This document shows, in pieces, positions 1 through 9,435 of a DNA stretch of 64,000 nt. The stretch is from Halomonas denitrificans (GTDB lineage Bacteria > Pseudomonadota > Gammaproteobacteria > Xanthomonadales > Wenzhouxiangellaceae): contig JAHVKF010000003.1 in the NCBI GenBank assembly GCA_019800895.1, forward strand, positions 930,001 to 994,000, given 5' to 3'. A model generated the notes under the pieces. That model was given only the letters and a program-made list of their open reading frames with translations, ran no database searches and was not told the origin of the DNA. The stretch's first letter is position 1; each line of letters opens with the position of its first letter. Both the position numbers and the translations under genes were made by a program.

Positions 1-1275
1 CTGGTCCTGGCCCTGGGCGCCGCGCCCGTCCGTGCCCAGCTGCAGATCGAGATCGTCGACGGCGTCGAGGGCGCGCTGCCGATCGCCGTCGTGCCGTTCG
101 CGCAGGGACCGGGCGTGCTGCCGCCGGAGACGCCGATGCACGAGGTGATCGCCGCGGACCTCCGGCGCTCGGGCCTGTTCGAGACGATGGCGGTCGAGGA
201 CATGATTGATCGGCCGACGCGGCCGGCGGAGGTTCGGGTCAACACCTGGAACCTGCTGCGCGTCGACTACGTGGCGATGGGCCGGATCGTTCCGGCCGCG
301 GACGGGCAGGGCGAGGAGATCGAGTACCACCTGGTCGCCACCACCTCCGGCCGCACGCTGTTCTCGCGCGCGATCGCGGCCGGGCCCGGCGAGTACCGCC
401 TGCGCGCGCACCAGATCGCCGATGCCATCTACGAGGAACTGATCGGCGTGCCCGGCGCCTTCGCCAGCCGCATCGCCTACGTCAAGGTCGCCGACACGGG
501 CACCGACGACGAGCAGTTCGAGCTGATCGTCGCCGACTCCGACGGCTACAACCCCCAGACCATCGTTCGCCACAGCCAGCCGATCCTGTCGCCGAGCTGG
601 GCGCCGGACGGACGCCGGATCGCCTACGTGTCGTTCGCGACGGGCCGCTCCAACGTGATCGTGCAGGACATCTTCACCGGCCAGCGCGAAATCGTCTCGT
701 CCGAACGCGGGATCAACGGGGCGCCGGCGTTCTCGCCGGACGGCCGCTACCTGGCGATGAGCCTGTCGCGCAGCGGCAGCCCGGAAATCTGGGTCCGCGA
801 CCTGGAGACCGGCCGCAGCGAGCAGCTGACCCAGCACTACTCGATCAACACGGAGCCCGCCTGGTCGCGGGACGGCCGGCACCTGTTCTTCACCTCGGAC
901 CGGGCCGGACGGCCGCAGATCTACCGGGTCCGGCGGGACGGGCGCGACGTCGAGCGGGTGACCGTCGAGGGCCGCTACAACTCGCGCGTTTCCGTCGACC
1001 CGGAAACCGGTGCGCTGGCCATGGTCCACGGCGACGGATCGACCTTCCGGATCGCCGTTCTCGATCGCGAATCCGGGAGATTGCGTGTATTATCCCCGGG
1101 ACGTATGGACGAGTCGCCGAGCTTCGCGCCGAACGGCAGCATGGTGCTCTACGCGACGCGAGAAGGCGAGCGAGGCGTGCTCGCCGCGGTCTCCGTCGAC
1201 GGCCGCTTCCGGCAGCGCCTGGTGCTGGCCGACGGTGACGTGCGCGAACCGGCCTGGTCACCGCGGATTCGATGA
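1..1275 (+). CDS. tolB: Tol-Pal system beta-propeller protein TolB (5' partial)
   Basis: Periplasmic component of the Tol-Pal envelope system, which links Pal at the outer membrane to TolA and the TolQR motor during division. The frame is open from the first base; the first dozen codons look like the end of a signal peptide with a cleavage site after Val-Arg-Ala, so the true start lies just left of the window. The N-terminal TolB domain is followed by repeated propeller blades, seen as SPSWAPDGRRIAYVSF, APAFSPDGRYLAM, EPAWSRDGRHLFFTSD and SPSFAPNGS. 424 residues are visible, close to the usual mature length. pal and cpoB follow in the same direction, as in most gammaproteobacteria. Confidence 0.96.
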   Translation: MVLALGAAPVRAQLQIEIVDGVEGALPIAVVPFAQGPGVLPPETPMHEVIAADLRRSGLFETMAVEDMIDRPTRPAEVRVNTWNLLRVDYVAMGRIVPAADGQGEEIEYHLVATTSGRTLFSRAIAAGPGEYRLRAHQIADAIYEELIGVPGAFASRIAYVKVADTGTDDEQFELIVADSDGYNPQTIVRHSQPILSPSWAPDGRRIAYVSFATGRSNVIVQDIFTGQREIVSSERGINGAPAFSPDGRYLAMSLSRSGSPEIWVRDLETGRSEQLTQHYSINTEPAWSRDGRHLFFTSDRAGRPQIYRVRRDGRDVERVTVEGRYNSRVSVDPETGALAMVHGDGSTFRIAVLDRESGRLRVLSPGRMDESPSFAPNGSMVLYATREGERGVLAAVSVDGRFRQRLVLADGDVREPAWSPRIR

Positions 1276-1489
1276 CCGGTCCGATGGACGATGTCCGCTG
1301 ACCGGGCACGACCGGCGGAGCGGCGCGCGCCGGAAATTTCGCGCCCGGTCCGATGACGATTTCGAAGAACGATGGTCCAAGACGCGGGCCGGAATGCATG
1401 TCCCTGGGGGAGTGCATGACCGAGCTCCATAAGAAACGCAGTCGAATAAATCGAACCACCCGTCCCTGACCTGTATTCCTGGAGGAATC

Positions 1490-2023
1490 ATGAACACCGC
1501 AGTCCGCCTGATGATGATCGTCGCGCTGAGCCTGGTGCTCGCCGCCTGCTCCCGCGAAACCCGTGAAACGCCGCCGGAAACCGATCCGGGCGACCAGACC
1601 ACGATGCCGACCGATCCGGTCGAAGTCGATCGCGTCGATCCCGCCGACTACGCCGATTCGCGCAACCTGGACAACCCCGACAGCCTGCTGAGCCAGCGCG
1701 AGATCTACTTCGAGTTCGATCGCTCGGACGTCCAGCCGCAGTACCTCCCGATCATCCGGGCCCATGCCGCTTACCTGCGCGCCAATTCTTCGGCCCGTGT
1801 GCTGCTCGAAGGCCACGCCGACGAGCGCGGTTCGCGCGAGTACAACCTGGGCCTCGGCGAGCGCCGCGGCAACTCCGTGCTCGACCTGATGCGCGCCGAA
1901 GGCGTGGCCGGCAACCAGGTCGAAGTCGTCAGCTACGGCGAGGAGCGCCCGGTCTGCCGTCAGACCAGCGACGCTTGCTGGGAACGCAACCGCCGGGTGG
2001 AGATCGTCTACACGGCTCGCTGA
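1490..2023 (+). CDS. pal: Peptidoglycan-associated lipoprotein Pal
   Basis: Outer-membrane lipoprotein that binds peptidoglycan and TolB. The 177-residue product begins with a lipoprotein signal ending in the lipobox LVLAAC (Cys about residue 20), then an acidic/Pro linker of roughly 45 residues, then an OmpA-like domain with YFEFDRSDVQPQY, EGHADERGSREYNLGLGERR and the closing NRRVEIVY strand. The start is preceded by a strong ribosome site (CTGGAGGAATC). It follows tolB after 214 bp without a gene and overlaps cpoB by one base (TGATG), so pal and cpoB are probably translationally coupled. Confidence 0.97.
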   Translation: MNTAVRLMMIVALSLVLAACSRETRETPPETDPGDQTTMPTDPVEVDRVDPADYADSRNLDNPDSLLSQREIYFEFDRSDVQPQYLPIIRAHAAYLRANSSARVLLEGHADERGSREYNLGLGERRGNSVLDLMRAEGVAGNQVEVVSYGEERPVCRQTSDACWERNRRVEIVYTAR

Positions 2024-2988
2024 TGAGGACGCTGATGACGACGAGCGCCCGACCCGCATTCACGAAGCCGGCCCCCGCGGTCGCGATCGTCGCGATGACC
2101 GCGATCGCGGCGAGCCTGTTCCTGGCGCCGGCGACCTCGCCGGCGCAGGACGATTCCCTTGCCTCGCGCTACATTCTCGAGCTGCAGCAGATGCGCGAGG
2201 AACTGCGTGAACTCCGCGGCCTGGTCGAGACTCAGGCCCAGGAAATCGAGAACCTGAAGCGCCGCCAGCGGGACCAGTACCTGGACCTGGACCGGCGCAT
2301 CGGTGAACTCGCCGCGAGCGGCACCGGCGGTCCGGCAACCGGTGGTCCGGGGCGGGAATCGTCGGCGATCGACGCCCGCGCGACGCCGGCCGGTCCGGCC
2401 GACGATCGGACGGAACGAGGGGCGGGGACCGCAACCGGGGCCGCGGCGCCGTCGACGGTGGCCGATCAGCCGTCGATCGAGGCGCCTCCGCCGCCGTCCG
2501 ACCTGCCGGCCGTGCGCGAGCCCATCGAGGCGGAAGCGCAGATTGCCACGCTCGAAGCGCAGTCCTCGGGCGGAGCGCGTGAACTCGAGCCGCCGACCGA
2601 AGTCGAGCAGCAGGCCTACGACCAGGCGTTCCTGGCGCTGCGCGAGACGCGCTACGCCGATGCTGCCGAGGGCTTCGACCGCTTCCTCCGCGACCATCCG
2701 CAGTCGAGCTATGCGCCGAACGCGCTGTACTGGCTCGGCGAGGTCTACTACGTCACCCGCGACTTCGAGACGGCCCTGGCCCAGTTCCGCAACCTGCTCG
2801 ATCGCTACCCCGGCAGCGGCAAGCAGCCCGACGCGCTGCTCAAGACCGGGTTCAGTCACTACGAGCTCGGCCACTGGCCCGAGGCCCGGGCCGCGCTGCA
2901 GCAGGTCGTCGAGCAGTATCCGGGAACGAACTACGCACGCCTGGCCGAGAACCGGCTGCGCACCATGCGGCTGGAAGGAAGGCTTTGA
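2023..2988 (+). CDS. cpoB: Cell division coordinator CpoB (YbgF)
   Basis: Periplasmic Tol-associated protein that coordinates peptidoglycan synthesis with outer-membrane constriction. The 321-residue product has a signal peptide (hydrophobic stretch up to PAQD), a trimerising coiled coil (about residues 45-95, heptad-like LQQMREELRELRG...), an Ala/Pro/Gly-rich linker, and three C-terminal tetratricopeptide repeats (YDQAFLALRETRYADAAEGF, ALYWLGEVYYVTRDFETA, ALLKTGFSHYELGHWPEA). The start is taken at the ATG overlapping the pal stop; an ATG four codons later is equally possible. The linker is longer and lower in complexity than in E. coli YbgF. Confidence 0.93.
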   Translation: MRTLMTTSARPAFTKPAPAVAIVAMTAIAASLFLAPATSPAQDDSLASRYILELQQMREELRELRGLVETQAQEIENLKRRQRDQYLDLDRRIGELAASGTGGPATGGPGRESSAIDARATPAGPADDRTERGAGTATGAAAPSTVADQPSIEAPPPPSDLPAVREPIEAEAQIATLEAQSSGGARELEPPTEVEQQAYDQAFLALRETRYADAAEGFDRFLRDHPQSSYAPNALYWLGEVYYVTRDFETALAQFRNLLDRYPGSGKQPDALLKTGFSHYELGHWPEARAALQQVVEQYPGTNYARLAENRLRTMRLEGRL

Positions 2989-3110
2989 ACGGCAGGGGCG
3001 AGGGATCCGGGGAAAGGGGCTAGTGGGTCGGTCGTCCGGACCCGTTTACCAGTCCCTGGCCCCTAGTCCCTGGCTCCTGATCCCCGGTCCCACGCCCCTT
3101 TCCCCCTCCC
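2989..3110. repeat. G/C-rich palindromic intergenic repeat, left flank of queE
   Basis: The gap between cpoB and queE consists of G-run and C-run blocks: GGGGAAAGGGGCTAGTGGG near the left and several CCCTAGTCCCTGGC/CCCCTTTCCCCCTCCC blocks on the right. The two sides are partly reverse complementary, so transcripts could form a hairpin. The same vocabulary (GGGGAAAGGGG, CCCTAGTCCC) recurs between queE and mutS. It looks like a short interspersed palindromic element rather than a gene. Confidence 0.6.
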
Positions 3111-3782
3111 ATGTCCTCCCCGACCGCCGCTCCCCATCGCTCGGCCACCGAGCTCAAGATCACCGAGATCTTCCGCTCGCTGCAGGGCGAATCCGCATCG
3201 TCGGGATGGCCGACCACCTTCGTGCGCCTGACCGGCTGTCCGCTGCGGTGCAGTTGGTGCGACACGGCCTACGCCTTCCACGGCGGCGAGTGGTGGACCG
3301 TCGAGGCGGTGCTCGACCGGGTCGAGCGCAACGGCTGCCGCCACGTCTGCGTGACCGGCGGCGAGCCCCTGGCGCAACGGACCTGCCTGACCCTGCTGGC
3401 CCGCCTGTGCGACGCCGGCCATCGCGTCTCGCTGGAGACCAGCGGTGCGCTGCCGGTGGCCGATGTCGATCCACGCGTCGTCAAGATCCTGGACCTGAAG
3501 CTGCCGGGCTCCGGCGAAGCCGCGCGAAACGACTGGACGAACCTCGATCACCTGCAGGCGCACGACGAGATCAAGTTCGTGGTCGCCGACCGGGCCGATT
3601 TCGACCAGGCCGTGGCCTGGGTGCGGGAACACGAGCTCGAACGCTGGACGGTCTGGTTCTCGCCCGTCTGGGAAGGGCTACCCCCGGCCACGCTCGCCGA
3701 CTGGCTGCTCGAAAGCGGCCTGGACGCTCGGCTCCAGGTGCAGTTGCACAAGGTGTTGTGGGGGGAGACGCCGGGGGTCTAG
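3111..3782 (+). CDS. queE: 7-carboxy-7-deazaguanine synthase QueE
   Basis: Radical SAM enzyme making 7-carboxy-7-deazaguanine in the queuosine/preQ0 pathway. The 223-residue protein has the N-terminal FRSLQGES motif, then the radical SAM cluster CPLRCSWCDTAYAF with three cysteines spaced CxxxCxxC, and the SAM-binding VTGGEPLAQ. It follows the Tol-Pal genes, a common gammaproteobacterial arrangement. No queC follows; mutS lies downstream on the other strand. The start is the first ATG, directly after a C-rich repeat, with no obvious Shine-Dalgarno sequence; a later start cannot be excluded. Confidence 0.95.
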   Translation: MSSPTAAPHRSATELKITEIFRSLQGESASSGWPTTFVRLTGCPLRCSWCDTAYAFHGGEWWTVEAVLDRVERNGCRHVCVTGGEPLAQRTCLTLLARLCDAGHRVSLETSGALPVADVDPRVVKILDLKLPGSGEAARNDWTNLDHLQAHDEIKFVVADRADFDQAVAWVREHELERWTVWFSPVWEGLPPATLADWLLESGLDARLQVQLHKVLWGETPGV

Positions 3783-3922
3783 GGCGGGAGGGACCAGGGG
3801 AAAGGGGTCAGGGACTAGTGGTGGTCGTAGCGCGGGCCGGTGGAACGGGCATTGGTTTCACTAGCCCCTAGTCCCTTCCCCCTGGTCCCTCGACTAACCC
3901 CTGACCCCTTTCCCCTCGTCCC
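3783..3922. repeat. G/C-rich palindromic intergenic repeat, right flank of queE
   Basis: Between the convergent queE and mutS lie two arms that are reverse complements at most positions: left arm about 3791-3815 (core AGGGGAAAGGGGTCAGG) and right arm about 3898-3922 (core CCTGACCCCTTTCCCCT). Between them is another block of CCCCTAGTCCC. A transcript from either side could fold into a long hairpin, so it may act as a bidirectional transcript end. It shares its motifs with the 2989-3110 element. Confidence 0.65.
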
Positions 3923-6547
3923 TCAACGATCCCCGTTCTTTTCGTCCAGCAGCCCCCGCAATTCGTACAACGCGTCCAACGCCTCACGCGGCGACAGCGC
4001 GTCGGGGTCGAGGGCCTCCAGCGCGTCGATGACCGGGTGGGGCGCGGTCGCGGGGTCGGGTTCCTGCGCCGGGTCGGGGGTCGGTGGTGCCGGCGCGTCG
4101 AACAGGCCCAGCTGCGGGCTGTCCGCGGCGCGGGCCTTCTTCTCCAGCTGGTCGAGGTGACCGCGGGCGCGCGCGACCACCGCCGGCGGCACGCCGGCCA
4201 GGCGCGCGACCTGCAGCCCGTAGCTCTGGCTGGCCGGGCCTTCGCGCACGGCGTGCAGGAAGATCACGCGGTCCTTGTGCTCGCGGGCGTCCAGGTGCAC
4301 GTTGACGATCCCTTCGTGGTCGCCGGCCAGGCGGGTGAGTTCGAAGTAATGGGTGGCGAACAGGGTGAACGCGCGCAGCTGCATCGCCAGTTCGGTCGCC
4401 ACGGACCAGGCCAGCGCCAGGCCGTCGAAGGTGGACGTGCCTCGGCCGATCTCGTCCATCAGGACCAGGGACCGGTCGGTCGCGTTGTTCAGGATGTTGG
4501 CGGTCTCCACCATTTCCACCATGAACGTCGACCGACCGCGGGTCAGGTCGTCGCCGGCGCCGATGCGCGAGAAGATCCGGTCGATCGGACCGCAGCGCAT
4601 CCGCGCCGCCGGCACGAAGCTGCCCGCGTGCGCGAGCAGGACGATCAGCGCGACCTGGCGCATGTAGGTGGACTTGCCGCCCATGTTCGGGCCCGTGACC
4701 ACCAGCATGCGACGTTCCGGATCCAGGCAGCAGTCGTTGGGGACGAAGGGGTCGTCCTGGAACGGTTCGACGACCGGGTGGCGGCCCTGCTCGATATCCA
4801 ATCCCGGCGCGTCGTCGAGGACCGGCCGCGCCCAGTCCAGCGACTCGGCGCGTTCGGCGAAGGTCACCAGCACGTCGAGCCGTGCCAGCGCATCGGCGAT
4901 CGAGGCGAGCGGGGCGTGCTCGCCGGCCAGCTGTTCGACCAGGGCGGCGTACAGGGCCTTTTCGCGCGCCAGCGAACGCTCGCGCGCCGACAGCACCTTG
5001 TCCTCGTGGGCCTTGAGTTCCTCGGTGACGTACCGCTCGGCGTTCTTCAGCGTCTGGCGCCGCGTGTACTCGGTCGGTACCGCGTCCGACTGGGCCTTCG
5101 ACACCTCGATGTAGAAGCCGTGGACCCGGTTGTAGCCGACCTTCAGGGTGCCGATGCCGGTGCGCTCGCGCTCGCGCTGCTCGTAGGTCTGGAGAAAGTC
5201 GTCGGCGTTGCCGCTGAGGCTGCGCAGTTCGTCGAGTTCGGCGTCGTAGCCGTCGCGAATGACGCCGCCGTCGCGGATCAGCACCGGCGGTTCTTCGACC
5301 AGGGCGCGGTCGAGCAGGTCGACCAGGTCGGCCCGCTCGGGGAGTTGCGCGGCGATGTCGCCGAGCAACGGGTCATCGACGTCGGCGAGGCGCTCGGTCA
5401 GGCGGGGCAGCCGCTCCAGGCCGCCGCGCAGCGTGGTCAGGTCGCGCGGCCGGGCGCTGCCGAGCCCGATCCGGGTCAGGATGCGCTCGAGGTCGCCGAT
5501 GCCCGCCAGCGTCTCGGCGAGACGGGGGTGGACCTGGTGTTCGATCAGGGCCGCCACCGCCGCGTGACGCGCGGCGAGCACGGACCGGTCCTGCAGCGGA
5601 TGGGTGATCCAGCGCCGCAGCTTGCGGCTGCCCATCGGTGTCGCTGCCCGGTCGACCAGGCCGACCAGCGTATGTTCGCTGCGGCCGTCGGGATGCCGGT
5701 CGATTTCGAGATGGCGTCGGGTGGCCGCGTCCATCTGCAGGTGAGCGTCCGCGCTTTCGCGCCGCAGGCCGGTCAAGGGCGGCAGTTCGCCCGCCAGCAT
5801 GGCGCGCGCATAGTCCAGCAGGGCGCCGGCCGCCCCGATCTCCGGGCCCGGGTCGTCCCCGGCGCCGTCGATGCCGAAGCCGGAAAGGTCCTTGACGCCG
5901 AACTGGCGGATCAGCGCGCGTGCGCCGGCCTCGCCATCGAAGGTCCAGTCGGCCCGCGGCGTCCGGCAGGTCTCGATCGAGATCCAGGAGCGGTCGAAGC
6001 CCGATTCCGGCACGAGCAACTCGGCCGGGCGCAGGCGCTCGAGCTCCGCACCGAGCGCTTCGATTCCGGCGGCCCGCGCGCAGGCGATGCGGCCGCCGGC
6101 GAGGTCCATCCAGGCCAGTCCGAAGCCCGACGGACCGCCGCAGACCGCGCACAGCAGCCGGCTGTCGCGGGCCTCGAGCAGCGATTCGTCGGTCAGCGTG
6201 CCGGGCGTCACGACCCGGACCACCTTGCGCTCGACCGGGCCCTTGGCGGCGTCCGGATCGCCCACCTGCTCGCAGATCGCGACCGACTCGCCCTTGCGCA
6301 GCAGGCGCGCCAGGTAGGACTCCACGGCGTGCACCGGCACGCCGGCCATCGGAATCGGCTGTCCCGCGGACTGGCCTCGTGCGGTCAGGGTGATGTCGAG
6401 CAGCTCGGCCGATCGGCGTGCGTCGTCGTAGAACAGCTCGTAGAAATCGCCCATCCGGAAGAACAGCAGGATGTCCGGATAATCGGCCTTGATCCGCAGG
6501 TACTGCTGCATCAGCGGGGTGTGCGTGGACGGATCGCGGTTGGCCAT
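3923..6547 (-). CDS. mutS: DNA mismatch repair protein MutS
   Basis: Mismatch recognition ATPase. The 874-residue length matches the bacterial MutS family. The N-terminal mismatch-binding domain carries the Phe-x-Glu motif in [11 protein letters not shown] (Phe35, Glu37). The C-terminal ATPase has Walker [12 protein letters not shown], the signature region STFMVEM, Walker [17 protein letters not shown] and ATHYFELT. The last ~70 residues form the acidic linker and dimerisation helix, with an extended Pro/Asp-rich segment ([14 protein letters not shown]). It stands alone on the minus strand; pncC begins 82 bp away in the opposite direction. Confidence 0.98.
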   Translation of the reverse strand: MANRDPSTHTPLMQQYLRIKADYPDILLFFRMGDFYELFYDDARRSAELLDITLTARGQSAGQPIPMAGVPVHAVESYLARLLRKGESVAICEQVGDPDAAKGPVERKVVRVVTPGTLTDESLLEARDSRLLCAVCGGPSGFGLAWMDLAGGRIACARAAGIEALGAELERLRPAELLVPESGFDRSWISIETCRTPRADWTFDGEAGARALIRQFGVKDLSGFGIDGAGDDPGPEIGAAGALLDYARAMLAGELPPLTGLRRESADAHLQMDAATRRHLEIDRHPDGRSEHTLVGLVDRAATPMGSRKLRRWITHPLQDRSVLAARHAAVAALIEHQVHPRLAETLAGIGDLERILTRIGLGSARPRDLTTLRGGLERLPRLTERLADVDDPLLGDIAAQLPERADLVDLLDRALVEEPPVLIRDGGVIRDGYDAELDELRSLSGNADDFLQTYEQRERERTGIGTLKVGYNRVHGFYIEVSKAQSDAVPTEYTRRQTLKNAERYVTEELKAHEDKVLSARERSLAREKALYAALVEQLAGEHAPLASIADALARLDVLVTFAERAESLDWARPVLDDAPGLDIEQGRHPVVEPFQDDPFVPNDCCLDPERRMLVVTGPNMGGKSTYMRQVALIVLLAHAGSFVPAARMRCGPIDRIFSRIGAGDDLTRGRSTFMVEMVETANILNNATDRSLVLMDEIGRGTSTFDGLALAWSVATELAMQLRAFTLFATHYFELTRLAGDHEGIVNVHLDAREHKDRVIFLHAVREGPASQSYGLQVARLAGVPPAVVARARGHLDQLEKKARAADSPQLGLFDAPAPPTPDPAQEPDPATAPHPVIDALEALDPDALSPREALDALYELRGLLDEKNGDR

Positions 6548-6629
6548 CGGGGGAGTCTTGAACCGGGTCGTGGTGGGTCAGCGGGTCGCGTGTCTGCAGC
6601 CTCGACACGCGGTCAGGCATCATACCGTC

Positions 6630-7127
6630 ATGGATCACCCGGTAGACGACGAATCGCTGCTCCGGCGCGCCGAGGCGCTGGCTGCGGCCCTTGCTGCGCA
6701 CGGCCGCGTCCTGGCCACGGCGGAGTCGTGCACCGGCGGCTGGATCGCCAAGGTCTGCACCGACCTGGCCGGCAGCTCCGCCTGGTTCGACCGCGGCCTG
6801 GTGACCTATTCCAACCGGGCCAAGACCGAGGAACTGGGCGTGCGGCCGGTCACCCTGGACCGCTTTGGGGCGGTCAGCGAGATGGTGGTCGCCGAGATGG
6901 TCCGGGGCGCGCGCGACGCCGCCCATGCCGACTACGCGATCGCGGTCAGCGGAATTGCCGGCCCCGACGGGGGCAGGCCGGACAAGCCGGTCGGCACGGT
7001 CTGCTTCGCATGGGTCGGGCCGGACGACGAGCCCGAGACCGAGACGCTGCGCTTCGAGGGCGACCGCGAGGCGGTGCGCCGGCAGACCGTTGCCCGGGCG
7101 CTGGACGGCCTGCTCGAACGGTTGTGA
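6630..7127 (+). CDS. pncC: Nicotinamide-nucleotide amidase PncC (CinA C-terminal type)
   Basis: Deamidates nicotinamide mononucleotide to nicotinic acid mononucleotide in pyridine nucleotide recycling. The 165-residue product is the single-domain form (CinA C-terminal domain only), with TAESCTGGWIAK, SSAWFDRGLVTYSN and AVSGIAGPDGG. The frame is open further upstream, but that part overlaps mutS and lacks family similarity, so the ATG giving MDHPVDDES is chosen. pncC next to recA is a conserved proteobacterial arrangement. Its stop overlaps the GTG of the next gene (GTGA). Confidence 0.94.
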   Translation: MDHPVDDESLLRRAEALAAALAAHGRVLATAESCTGGWIAKVCTDLAGSSAWFDRGLVTYSNRAKTEELGVRPVTLDRFGAVSEMVVAEMVRGARDAAHADYAIAVSGIAGPDGGRPDKPVGTVCFAWVGPDDEPETETLRFEGDREAVRRQTVARALDGLLERL

Positions 7128-7675
7128 CGTCGCGGGGCTCCGGCTCTGCGAGCTCCGCCGAACTGCCGTGCCGGCGTCTGTTCTTCGCCCTGTGGCCCGA
7201 CCCCTCGCTCCGGTCCGTACTGGTCCAGCACGGCAACCGCCTCGACGCCGGGTCGGGGCGCCGGGTGCCGGACGCGAACCTGCACCTGACGCTGGTGTTT
7301 CTCGGCGATGTGCCGGCCGACCGGATCGACGCGCTGGAGACCCTGGCCGGAACCGTCGCCGCCACGCATCGACCGTTCACGCTCGTCCTGGACCGCTACG
7401 GGACCTTCGATCGAGCGCGGGTGGCCTGGTTGGGCGGGCCAGCGGTCGAGGCGGGCAACCGGCTGGTCGAGGACCTGGCTGCCGGCGCCCGGGACTGCGG
7501 TCTGGACGTCGAGCGCCGCAGCTGGCGGCCCCATGTGACGCTGCGCCGACGGATCGAGGCCGCTCCGGACGGCCCGGCGCCTGCGCCGATCGCCTGGCGG
7601 GTCCGCGATTTCGTGCTGGTCGAATCGATCCGGGGCCGGCCTTATCAGGTTTTGAGAAGCTGGCCCCTAGAATGA
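7124..7675 (+). CDS. thpR: RNA 2',3'-cyclic phosphodiesterase ThpR (2'-5' RNA ligase family)
   Basis: Member of the 2H phosphoesterase superfamily that opens 2',3'-cyclic phosphate RNA ends. The two catalytic HxT motifs are visible: HLTLVFLG in the first half and HVTLRRR in the second. The N-terminal RRLFFALWPD is typical of the family. At 183 residues it has the usual length. The GTG start overlaps the pncC stop (GTGA), implying translational coupling; the first fifteen residues (Gly/Ser-rich) are poorly conserved, so the exact start is uncertain. Confidence 0.9.
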   Translation: MTSRGSGSASSAELPCRRLFFALWPDPSLRSVLVQHGNRLDAGSGRRVPDANLHLTLVFLGDVPADRIDALETLAGTVAATHRPFTLVLDRYGTFDRARVAWLGGPAVEAGNRLVEDLAAGARDCGLDVERRSWRPHVTLRRRIEAAPDGPAPAPIAWRVRDFVLVESIRGRPYQVLRSWPLE

Positions 7676-7831
7676 GGCCCATGACCACCGATACCCGGAC
7701 ATCGGGGATCCGAACGAACCCGTCCGGGCGTAGGAAACGAGCGCGGATCGAGGTAGGAAATCGCCGCGATCCGCTCGCCGGCCGCGCGCGGCGACGGGTG
7801 TCTGTGCGATACTCGCAAAGCGGGTAAACTA

Positions 7832-7847
7832 CTGAACAAATACACAG
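7832..7847 (+). promoter_or_regulatory. Candidate LexA (SOS) box upstream of recA
   Basis: CTGAACAAATACACAG matches the gammaproteobacterial LexA consensus CTGT-N8-ACAG except for one base (CTGA instead of CTGT). It ends 11 bp before the recA GTG start and lies immediately after a TAAACT sequence (7825-7830) that could be a -10 box, so LexA bound here would block recA transcription. Location and symmetry support it; binding is inferred. Confidence 0.7.
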
Positions 7848-7858
7848 CGAGACTTACC

Positions 7859-8926
<1,068 letters not shown>

Positions 8927-8931
8927 AGGTC

Positions 8932-9423
8932 GTGGCGTTCGGACGCGACGGGGCGCCGACCGGATCGGACGGGGAAGACGACCCCGTCGACGAGGTCGCG
9001 CTCCGCGAGGCCGCCGTGCGGCTGCTGGCGAGGCGGGAGCATTCCCGCCGGGAGCTGGTCCGCAAGCTCGTCCAGAAGGGCTGGCCCGATGACGCAGTCC
9101 AGCCCGTCGTCGACGCCCTGGAGTCCGACGGACTGCAGTCCGATCAGCGGTTTGCGGAAAGCTTCGTTCGGCAGCGGGTCGGCAAGGGCTACGGCCCGCT
9201 GCGCATCCGTGCGGAGCTGGCCGAGCGGGGCATCGATCGCGCCGATGCCGGTCGGGCGCTGGACGCCGAGGCGCCGGACTGGCGGGAGGTGGCCGGGCGT
9301 TGGTACGAGGTCAGGTACGGTGCTGAGCCCCCGAGCGATCTCAAGGATGCCTCGCGGCGCCAGCAAGCGCTGTCGCGCCGGGGTTTCGCCCACGAGCATT
9401 TCCGGGACCTGTTCGACCGCTGA
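8932..9423 (+). CDS. recX: Regulatory protein RecX
   Basis: Modulator of RecA filaments. The 163-residue product has three RecX three-helix repeats: AAVRLLARREHSRRELVRKL, VVDALESDGLQSDQRFAESFV and PLRIRAELAERGIDRADA, with the conserved closing RRGFAHEHFRDLFDR. The frame continues upstream inside recA, so the start was set at the GTG five bases after the recA stop. Placement directly behind recA, in the same direction, is the classic arrangement and suggests read-through expression with recA in the SOS response. Confidence 0.9.
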   Translation: MAFGRDGAPTGSDGEDDPVDEVALREAAVRLLARREHSRRELVRKLVQKGWPDDAVQPVVDALESDGLQSDQRFAESFVRQRVGKGYGPLRIRAELAERGIDRADAGRALDAEAPDWREVAGRWYEVRYGAEPPSDLKDASRRQQALSRRGFAHEHFRDLFDR

Positions 9424-9435
9424 ACAGCAGGACGG

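Noticed and set aside
4037-7675. Very long open frame on the plus strand opposite mutS
   Set aside because: It is antisense to a complete, clearly functional mutS. Codon composition at high GC keeps the opposite frame open. Only its last ~180 codons (from 7124) encode a recognisable protein, annotated as thpR.
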